Below, in pieces: positions 1 to 5,118 of a stretch of 9,296 bases of DNA. The DNA is from CAVQGF01 sp045807945. Lineage in GTDB: Bacteria > Acidobacteriota > Terriglobia > Terriglobales > Acidobacteriaceae. The notes under the pieces were generated by a model. It was not told the DNA's origin. It did not search any database and saw nothing but the letters and a program-made list of their open reading frames with translations. The number at the start of each line of letters is the position of its first letter. The first letter of the stretch is position 1. The stretch covers positions 1 to 9,296 of the forward strand of contig JBJMGI010000030.1 of NCBI GenBank assembly GCA_045807945.1, in the 5' to 3' direction. Position numbers and translations under genes: made by a program.

Positions 1-1
1 C

Positions 2-1117
2 CGCAAAGAAATGGAAGACTGGATGCGCAACGAATATCTGAAACGCGGATATTCGCTGGTCTACACTCCGCACGTGATGCGGCGCGACCTGTGGAAGGTG
101 AGCGGACACGATGGGTACTACGCCGAGAATATGTTCGTGCCCATGGAACTCGACGACGCCGAGTACCGCATGAAGCCGATGAACTGCCCCGGCCACATCC
201 TTATATATAAGGACGGCCTGCGCAGCTATCGCGATTTGCCGGTCCGCCTCGGCGAACTCGGCACCGTCTATCGTTACGAGCGCTCCGGCGTGATGCACGG
301 GCTGCTTCGTGTCCGCGGCTTTACGCAAGACGATGCCCACATCTTCTGCACCCCGCAGCAGATCGAAGATGAGATTGAAGGCTGCATCGACTTCGCCATC
401 GCCGTGCTGAACACGTACGGCTTTACCGAGTATCAGGTCGAGCTTTCCGATTGGGACCCGAAAGACCCGTCGAAGTACGTCGGTTCCCCCGACGACTGGA
501 AGATGGCGACCGAGTCGCTGAAAAAAGTTTTGGATCGGAAGAAGATTCCTTACAAGCTGATCGTCGGCGAAGCGGCGTTCTACGGCCCGAAGATCGACGT
601 CAAGCTGGTGGACGCGATCGGGCGCCTCTGGCAGCTCTCGACCGTGCAGTTCGATTTCAACCTGCCCGCGCGCTTCGGCCTCGAGTACGTCGCAGAAGAC
701 GGTTCACGCAAACAGCCGCTCATGGTGCATCGCGCACTCTACGGTTCCATCGAGCGCTTCTTCGGCGTGCTCATCGAGCATTACGCCGGCGCGTTCCCGG
801 TCTGGCTCGCTCCGGTGCAGGTGGTGATGATCCCCATCACCGAGCGTCACGTCGAATACGCCAACAAAGTCGCCGCACAGTTGACTGATGCAGGCGTCCG
901 CGTTCACGTGGACGCGCGCAACGAAAAGATGAACGCCAAGATCCGCGAGCACGCAATGCAGAAGGTCCCGTTCCTGCTGGTGCTCGGAGACAAAGAAGTA
1001 GAAGCCGGTAAGGTCAACGTGCGCACCCGCGGCAAAGAAAAGACTGACGACATGTCCACTGCGGACTTCGTCGCCCACATCCGCAAACTCATCGAGACCA
1101 AGGCCACGACCCTGTAA
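2..1117 (+). CDS. thrS: Threonyl-tRNA synthetase, C-terminal part (5' end outside window)
   Basis: Class II aminoacyl-tRNA synthetase that charges tRNA-Thr in the cytoplasm. The reading frame is open from the left edge; numbering here starts at the Met at position 11. Comparison with the 642-residue E. coli enzyme implies that roughly 275 residues (TGS and editing domains and the start of the catalytic domain) lie upstream. The three catalytic zinc ligands are present: C59 in KPMNCPGH, H110 in TQDDAHIFC and H240 in MVHRALYGS, matching E. coli C334, H385 and H511. Motif 2 (RYERSGVMHGLLRVRG) and motif 3 (HRALYGSIERF) are intact. The HGTP anticodon-binding domain occupies about residues 268-365 (APVQVVMIPI, ARNEKMNAKIREH, VPFLLVLGDKEVEAGKVNVR). 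The stop is TAA. The next gene is a transporter, not infC, the usual partner of thrS in many bacteria. Identification is certain. Confidence 0.98.
   Translation, partial: RKEMEDWMRNEYLKRGYSLVYTPHVMRRDLWKVSGHDGYYAENMFVPMELDDAEYRMKPMNCPGHILIYKDGLRSYRDLPVRLGELGTVYRYERSGVMHGLLRVRGFTQDDAHIFCTPQQIEDEIEGCIDFAIAVLNTYGFTEYQVELSDWDPKDPSKYVGSPDDWKMATESLKKVLDRKKIPYKLIVGEAAFYGPKIDVKLVDAIGRLWQLSTVQFDFNLPARFGLEYVAEDGSRKQPLMVHRALYGSIERFFGVLIEHYAGAFPVWLAPVQVVMIPITERHVEYANKVAAQLTDAGVRVHVDARNEKMNAKIREHAMQKVPFLLVLGDKEVEAGKVNVRTRGKEKTDDMSTADFVAHIRKLIETKATTL
198..213. repeat. 16-bp perfect AT-rich palindrome inside thrS
   Basis: TCCTTATATATAAGGA is a perfect inverted repeat with no loop, lying in the codons for Ile-Leu-Ile-Tyr-Lys. 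It uses ATA for isoleucine, which is otherwise avoided in this GC-rich gene. It could be a chance product of the codons or a dyad-symmetric protein-binding site; the sequence alone does not decide. Confidence 0.4.
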
Positions 1118-1120
1118 ATT

Positions 1121-1150
1121 ATCCGTGTTCATCCGCGTTCATCCGCGGTA
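1121..1150. repeat. 10-bp tandem repeat, three copies, between thrS and the transporter
   Basis: Three consecutive decamers fill most of the 46-bp gap: ATCCGTGTTC, ATCCGCGTTC and ATCCGCGGTA. Copies 1 and 2 differ at one base, copies 2 and 3 at two. From memory the phrase resembles intergenic repeats scattered in some acidobacterial and planctomycete genomes; this was not checked. It occupies the place where a ribosome binding site or promoter for the transporter gene would be expected, and neither is recognisable in it. Confidence 0.75.
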
Positions 1151-1163
1151 CGCTTTTCCTTTC

Positions 1164-2351
1164 ATGGCACAACCCCGCGGCACCGGGCACGCCGTCACCG
1201 CCGGCTTTCTCGGCTGGACGCTCGACGCCTTCGACTTCTTCGTCGTCATCTTTCTCTACGACGTCCTCGCCGCACAATTCCACGTAGAGAAATCGGCGCT
1301 GCTCTGGGCCACTACCGCCACGCTCGCCTTCCGTCCCGTTGGCGCGCTCATCTTCGGCATGCTCGCCGACCGCTTCGGACGTCGCACTCCGCTCATAGCC
1401 AATGTGATCTATTTCTCCATCGTGGAGGTCGCCTGCGGCTTCGCTCCCAACTACAAAGCGTTTTTCGTCCTGCGCTGTCTTTACGGCATCGGCATGGGAG
1501 GCGAGTGGGGCGTCGGCGCTTCGCTAGCGATGGAGAACGCGCCCGCGCGCTGGCGAGGCTTGCTCTCCGGGATTCTCCAGAGCGGATACTCCATCGGATA
1601 CCTGCTCGCCGCCGTCGCAGCCCGCTTCGTGCTGCCAACGCTCGGATGGCGCTGGATGTTTTGGCTCGGCGGCATCCCCGCGCTGCTCGCCATCTACGTT
1701 CGCACTCACGTTCCGGAATCGGAAGCGTGGCGGCAACATCGCGTGCCGAACATGCGCGCGATCCTCGCGACTGTGGGCAAGCACTGGAAGCTTTTCGCCT
1801 ACCTCGTCTTGCTCATGACGCTCTTCATGTTCCTCTCCCACGGCACGCAGGATCTTTATCCCGACTTCCTCAAGCACGAGCATGGAGTCGCCGTGAATCA
1901 GGTCGCCTATATCGCCATCATCTACAACATCGGTGCTATCGTCGGGGCCGTTATCTTCGGACACCTCTCCGAAAAGCTCGGCCGCCGCTACAGCATCCTG
2001 GCCGCGCTCGCGCTTTCTTTGGCTGTGATTCCTTTCTGGTCCTTCGGTGGAACAATTGTCGCCCTTACCATCGGCGCATTCGCTATGCAGGTCGGAGTGC
2101 AAGGCGCGTGGGGCATTGTTCCCGCGCACTTGAATGAGGTTTCGCCGGACGCGGTCCGCGGACTCGTTCCTGGCCTTGCCTATCAGCTCGGCATCCTGCT
2201 CGCCTCGCCGACCAGCAACATCGAGCACAAGCTGCGTGACAAATTCGGATACAGCTGGGCGCTCGCCGGCTTCGAGATCACCGTCATGATCGCGCTCGCG
2301 CTGGTCACTTGGGCAGGCAAAGAAAATAAAGGAAAAGCGTTCGCCGCTTAG
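1164..2351 (+). CDS. MFS transporter, SHS (sialate/lactate:H+ symporter, Jen1-like) family
   Basis: A 395-residue major facilitator superfamily membrane protein with about 12 hydrophobic segments. MFS motif A appears twice, as GMLADRFGRR (65-74) and, at the start of the second half, GHLSEKLGRR (266-275). The stretch FLSHGTQDLYP (223-233) matches the N-x-x-[S/T]-H-x-[S/T]-Q-D signature of the Jen1 lactate/pyruvate permease branch, and the N-terminal GWTLDAFDFF is also typical of the SHS and related symporters. Proton-coupled uptake of a short carboxylate such as lactate or pyruvate is therefore the best inference; sialic acid or another organic acid is possible. I chose ATG at 1164. An in-frame GTG at 1125 would add 13 residues encoded by the tandem repeat. 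Neither start has a Shine-Dalgarno sequence. It lies 46 bp after thrS on the same strand and converges on the phosphoesterase gene. Confidence 0.92.
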   Translation: MAQPRGTGHAVTAGFLGWTLDAFDFFVVIFLYDVLAAQFHVEKSALLWATTATLAFRPVGALIFGMLADRFGRRTPLIANVIYFSIVEVACGFAPNYKAFFVLRCLYGIGMGGEWGVGASLAMENAPARWRGLLSGILQSGYSIGYLLAAVAARFVLPTLGWRWMFWLGGIPALLAIYVRTHVPESEAWRQHRVPNMRAILATVGKHWKLFAYLVLLMTLFMFLSHGTQDLYPDFLKHEHGVAVNQVAYIAIIYNIGAIVGAVIFGHLSEKLGRRYSILAALALSLAVIPFWSFGGTIVALTIGAFAMQVGVQGAWGIVPAHLNEVSPDAVRGLVPGLAYQLGILLASPTSNIEHKLRDKFGYSWALAGFEITVMIALALVTWAGKENKGKAFAA

Positions 2352-2356
2352 GTTCT

Positions 2357-2379
2357 GTCATTCCGAGTGAAGGACCTTG
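2357..2379. repeat. Short intergenic element beginning GTCATTCCGAG between convergent genes
   Basis: The 40-bp gap between the transporter and phosphoesterase stop codons contains GTCATTCCGAGT, then GAAGGACCTT. It shares its opening (GTCATYCCRAGY) and its end (GGAYCTK) with the longer element at 4228-4277, suggesting two versions of one dispersed family. No clear rho-independent terminator is visible in this gap for either gene; the best local hairpin, CCTT/AAGG around 2375-2388, has only four base pairs. Confidence 0.5.
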
Positions 2380-2391
2380 ATTCGAAGGCGC

Positions 2392-3315
2392 CTACTGGAA
2401 GAACTCGCTCATGCTCGGCGCATTCGCCGCAGCGCCGGGGAGCGTCCCCACGCCCAACGACTGCAGCACCAAACGCAATACGCTCTGGTGCTGGTACATC
2501 GTGGTCGAGCTGAACTGCGTTCGGACGTGCGCTCCCACGAGGATTGTGGCGACTCTGCCGCCGCCATTGGTGCTATCGCCGGCAGACTCATCGAATGTGA
2601 TGATCAGCAGGCCATTGTTTTGGAAATTTCTGTTGTTCACGAGCGGAGAGATATTCGTCTGCAGCCACCTGTCGGTATTCGCGGCTTTATCCTGCAACGT
2701 GCAGCTCGGGAAACCGGGGGGACAATCGTGCATATCGTTCTGCGCATTAGGCAGAACCAGAGCAAAATTCGGCAGTCCGGCGCTCGTCACGTCCGAGTTG
2801 AATTCACTGAACGAGACGATGTTTTGCGCCTGCGGGGTTCCGATCACGTCGGTGAAGTACGCGAACGGATTGTGGTGTTTCAAATACGGATAAACATCTC
2901 CCCCGGTGTAGCCGGTCGATGGCAGGTTCTCCGCGTAAACGCGCCAGCTTTTCCCTGCACTCGTCAGCTCGCGGGCGATGTTGTCAGCAGACACCGTCCC
3001 GCCGAACGCATCATCGTTGGTGATCGTCTGCCCGGTCGTGAGCATGAAGTAGTTGCCGATCGAGGGATGCGTGTTCGCAAAATATTGCGTCGCTACCGCA
3101 TTCGAGCTCGCCAGACCGTTCAGGAACGGCATGTTCGGATTTCCGATGATGCTGCTGAAGTCCTCGTTCTCGAGCACCACGAGCACGATGTTGTTCAGCG
3201 CCGGGACATTTCCGGCACCACCCGTCGTGCTGACTGACGATCCGCTTCCGCCGCACGAGGTCAACGCGATCAGCAACGCGACCACGGCTACGATTTTGCC
3301 AGCCTGCTTTCTCAT
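2392..3315 (-). CDS. Lipoprotein phosphoesterase (acid phosphatase/phospholipase C superfamily, PF04185-like)
   Basis: A 307-residue exported hydrolase. The N-terminus is a lipoprotein signal: basic MRKQAGK, a hydrophobic stretch, then the lipobox LTSC with Cys21, followed by a Gly/Ser-rich linker. The fold is recognised by VVLENEDFSSIIG, where E49-N50 match the metal-binding Glu-Asn of AcpA-type enzymes; by ANTHPSIGNYFMLTTG, where T82 or S85 is the nucleophile candidate; by HNPFAYFTD; and by ITFDESAGD, where D242-E243 match the late acidic metal site. It should remove phosphate from an extracytoplasmic ester; the substrate cannot be told. I chose ATG at 3315 because AAGGTG lies just upstream (core spacing 5); the GTG two codons earlier has no usable ribosome binding site. 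It is transcribed alone, divergent from the gene at 3473 and convergent with the transporter. The length fits the short acid-phosphatase-like subgroup. Confidence 0.9.
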   Translation of the reverse strand: MRKQAGKIVAVVALLIALTSCGGSGSSVSTTGGAGNVPALNNIVLVVLENEDFSSIIGNPNMPFLNGLASSNAVATQYFANTHPSIGNYFMLTTGQTITNDDAFGGTVSADNIARELTSAGKSWRVYAENLPSTGYTGGDVYPYLKHHNPFAYFTDVIGTPQAQNIVSFSEFNSDVTSAGLPNFALVLPNAQNDMHDCPPGFPSCTLQDKAANTDRWLQTNISPLVNNRNFQNNGLLIITFDESAGDSTNGGGRVATILVGAHVRTQFSSTTMYQHQSVLRLVLQSLGVGTLPGAAANAPSMSEFFQ

Positions 3316-3318
3316 GTT

Positions 3319-3324
3319 CACCTT
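3319..3324 (-). promoter_or_regulatory. Ribosome binding site of the phosphoesterase gene
   Basis: On the minus strand AAGGTG precedes the ATG at 3315, with five bases between AAGG and the ATG. It overlaps the upstream GTG codon at 3321, which argues that the ATG is the real start. Confidence 0.55.
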
Positions 3325-3438
3325 TATTCAGATGGAGTGAGCGCAGTCCGTGCTGCCGGACGCGAGATGGGTATTTAGACGCCACCGGCTTTACGCACAG
3401 CTAGAGAGGCCGGGGTACAGAGGATGGTTCAGAAGATG

Positions 3439-3466
3439 TTGCACGGTCGGCGAATAGGGTTACAGT
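3439..3466 (+). promoter_or_regulatory. Putative sigma70-type promoter of the exported-protein gene, likely leaderless
   Basis: TTGCAC (3439-3444), a 16-bp spacer and TACAGT (3461-3466). The -10 box matches consensus at four of six positions; the -35 keeps only TTG. Six bases (AGGGCT) separate the -10 from the ATG at 3473, so the predicted +1 is on or next to the start codon. The AGGG sits only two bases from the ATG, too close for a normal Shine-Dalgarno. The rest of the 157-bp divergent gap (3316-3472) holds no structure I can support beyond the ribosome binding site on the other strand. Confidence 0.45.
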
Positions 3467-3472
3467 AGGGCT

Positions 3473-4159
3473 ATGCGGAGTCTCAGGATTTCCAGCTTTT
3501 TTGCCTTGCTCGCCGCCGCGAGCATGTTGTGGTCACAGAGTCCGGGGCCACAGAGTTTAGGTCCCGCGCAGACCGCGTCGGAAGCGACTGCGAAGCCAGC
3601 TATGCCGGTCGCGGCAGACGTCCACGCTGATCTGCAAGCGGTGATCAAGAAGCAGTTCGGCGGCGGCTTCACGGTCGCGATGTCCCCGGGCACCATCGTC
3701 ACCACCCACATCACTCATGAGGACGATTCTCCCTGGACGCCTCTGCTCACCGGCGACCTCGATGGTGACGGCGTGGAAGATGCGGTCATCCTCGCTAAGG
3801 GGAAAGACCCGCTTGGCGGAGCCTCGCAGTTCGACTACAAAGTCCAGGACCCCATGAACAGCTTCTTCGGATGGGGCAATCCGAAAGTCACTTCCACCTT
3901 CAGCACCGCCGATCCGGTCCATAACTTTATGGTGCTCGTAATCCACGGCTCGGGCAAAGAAGGTTGGCGCGCGGAGAAGCCCAAAGCAAAGTTCGTCATC
4001 ATCAACTTGAATTTCGATCGCGTCACGCTCTCCGGCGCGAGCCTCAAGAAAAAACCGGTCGCCGCTATGCGCGTGGAAGAAAGCGACGGTGTCTCATCTC
4101 TCGTCTTCTGGGATGGCAAGAAATATAAGTACGCTCCCGGCGCGGGTGGCGGGGGATAG
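3473..4159 (+). CDS. Exported protein of unknown function with an FG-GAP/VCBS-like calcium loop
   Basis: A 228-residue protein I cannot assign. It starts with a signal peptide: MRSLRIS, then a hydrophobic segment to about residue 20. The cleavage site is not a clean AxA. A Pro/Ala/Ser-rich linker follows to about residue 48. The one recognisable motif is LTGDLDGDGVEDAVIL (92-107), where D95, D97, D99 and D103 form a DxDxDG loop like those of FG-GAP/VCBS propeller repeats and dockerins. Only one copy is present, so a full propeller is not supported. The remainder is a compact mixed region ending in a Gly-rich tail (GAGGGG). Export and possible calcium binding are inferred. It is a single gene, divergent from the phosphoesterase and convergent with rsmI. 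Start choice rests on the signal peptide at this ATG and the promoter placed directly before it. Confidence 0.85.
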   Translation: MRSLRISSFFALLAAASMLWSQSPGPQSLGPAQTASEATAKPAMPVAADVHADLQAVIKKQFGGGFTVAMSPGTIVTTHITHEDDSPWTPLLTGDLDGDGVEDAVILAKGKDPLGGASQFDYKVQDPMNSFFGWGNPKVTSTFSTADPVHNFMVLVIHGSGKEGWRAEKPKAKFVIINLNFDRVTLSGASLKKKPVAAMRVEESDGVSSLVFWDGKKYKYAPGAGGGG

Positions 4160-4174
4160 AGATTGTTTTGTGTG

Positions 4175-4196
4175 GCACGGCCGTCCTCGGCCGTGC
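4175..4196. repeat. Perfect 9-bp hairpin between convergent genes
   Basis: GCACGGCCG, loop TCCT, CGGCCGTGC: nine perfect, almost all G-C pairs with a tetraloop. It begins 15 bp after the stop of the exported-protein gene, in the gap shared with rsmI. There is no run of T directly after the stem on either strand, so a standard rho-independent terminator is not shown. It could still act as a two-way 3'-end or RNA-stabilising structure, or be a REP-like repeat. Confidence 0.6.
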
Positions 4197-4227
4197 GATG
4201 CGCACCAGCTTACAATTTTTAAGGGAG

Positions 4228-4277
4228 GTCATCCCAAGCAACCGCGAGCGCCAGTGAGCGGGACTCGAGGGATCTGC
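4228..4277. repeat. Structured intergenic element, GTCATCCC ... GGGATCTGC, beside the rsmI 3' end
   Basis: The element opens GTCATCCCAAGC and ends GGGATCTGC, two bases before the rsmI stop codon. ATCCC (4231-4235) pairs with GGGAT (4269-4273) and CCGC (4242-4245) with GCGG (4258-4261), so it can fold as nested stems. The opening and end match the shorter element at 2357-2379. By recalled resemblance it belongs to a family of dispersed gap repeats starting GTCAT(T/C)C; not searched. With the hairpin at 4175 it fills most of the 119-bp convergent gap. Confidence 0.5.
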
Positions 4278-4278
4278 A

Positions 4279-5118
4279 TTACTTCCTTCCCCGCTGCACC
4301 TCGCGATAGACCTCGCTTTTAGAAACGCCCATCTCTTTGGCAAGCACCTTCAGGGCGGCCTTCTCATCCAGCTTCTGTTCGCGCATGATGGCCTCCAATC
4401 TTGCGCGTGCACTCACCTTGGCAGCGACAGGCGCCGTACCTTTCCCGATCAGCAGCACGATCTCGCCCTTCACCTCGCCGGGACGCTGGTCAAATTCCGC
4501 CAACACGGTCGCCGCGCTGCCGCGTACAAATTCTTCATGCACTTTGGTTAGCTCGCGCGCCACAACGATCGGCCGCTCTGCTCCCAACACCGCAACCACG
4601 TCGCGTAACGCATCCAGCAACCGGTGCGGTGCCTCGTAGAAGATTTCCGTGACCGCCGACGTGGCGATCGTTTCCAGCGCCTCGCGTCGCTGTCCTGATT
4701 TTGCGGGAAGAAATCCGTTGAAGCGACACGAGTCGGTCGGCAACCCGCTTGCTGCCAGCGCCGTCGCGAACGCCACCGCACCAGGAATCGGAACAACTTT
4801 GATCCCGCGCTCCACCGCCAGCACCACCACGCGATATCCGGGATCAGAGATTCCCGGCATGCCCGCATCCGAGACCAGCGCGATGTTTGCGCCGTCCTCC
4901 AATTTCTCCACCAGCTCCACCGCGCGCTCCGCCTCGTTGTGTTCGTGATAGCTGACCGTCGGCTTCTCGATAGCAAAATGCGAGAGCAGCTTCTGCGTCT
5001 GCCGCGTATCCTCGCAGGCGATCAGGTCAGCTTCTTTCAGCACGCGCAGCGCCCGTAGCGTGATGTCTTCCAGGTTCCCGATGGGGGTCGCCACCACAAA
5101 TAGCGTGCCGGCCTTCAT
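4279..5118 (-). CDS. rsmI: 16S rRNA (cytidine(1402)-2'-O)-methyltransferase
   Basis: A 279-residue cytoplasmic SAM-dependent enzyme of the tetrapyrrole-methylase-like fold that 2'-O-methylates C1402 in the decoding centre of the 30S subunit. Diagnostic motifs in order: TLFVVATPIGNLEDIT (5-20), ACEDTRQTQKLL (34-45), the glycine-rich SAM loop SDAGMPGISDPG (83-94), PIPGAVAFATALAASGLP (110-127), FYEAPHR (160-166), RELTKVHEE (188-196) and GEVKGEIVLLI (214-224). The C-terminal 45 residues (DEKAALKVLAKEMGVSKSEV) form the helix-turn-helix-like tail usual for full-length RsmI. The ATG overlaps the stop of the upstream M48 gene as ATGA, so translation is probably coupled; there is no separate Shine-Dalgarno sequence. 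It is cotranscribed with the M48 gene and ends facing the exported-protein gene. Confidence 0.97.
   Translation of the reverse strand: MKAGTLFVVATPIGNLEDITLRALRVLKEADLIACEDTRQTQKLLSHFAIEKPTVSYHEHNEAERAVELVEKLEDGANIALVSDAGMPGISDPGYRVVVLAVERGIKVVPIPGAVAFATALAASGLPTDSCRFNGFLPAKSGQRREALETIATSAVTEIFYEAPHRLLDALRDVVAVLGAERPIVVARELTKVHEEFVRGSAATVLAEFDQRPGEVKGEIVLLIGKGTAPVAAKVSARARLEAIMREQKLDEKAALKVLAKEMGVSKSEVYREVQRGRK

Noticed and set aside
1125..1163. GTG start at 1125 for the transporter
   Set aside because: It would translate the tandem repeat into a 13-residue extension without a ribosome binding site; ATG at 1164 begins a normal MFS N-terminus.
1524..2228. Minus-strand open frame (234 codons) opposite the transporter
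   Set aside because: Composition is biased to charged residues with no domain; the plus strand has clear MFS motifs.
2352..2391. Rho-independent terminator between the transporter and phosphoesterase genes
   Set aside because: The best stem is four base pairs with no T tract on either strand.
2377..3237. Long plus-strand open frame (286 codons) opposite the phosphoesterase
   Set aside because: It is Arg/Glu/Val-rich with no recognisable motif. The opposite strand carries a lipobox, a ribosome binding site and PF04185-type motifs.
3385..3413. Inverted repeat CCGGC/GCCGG in the divergent gap
   Set aside because: Only five pairs with a 19-base loop; expected by chance in GC-rich DNA.
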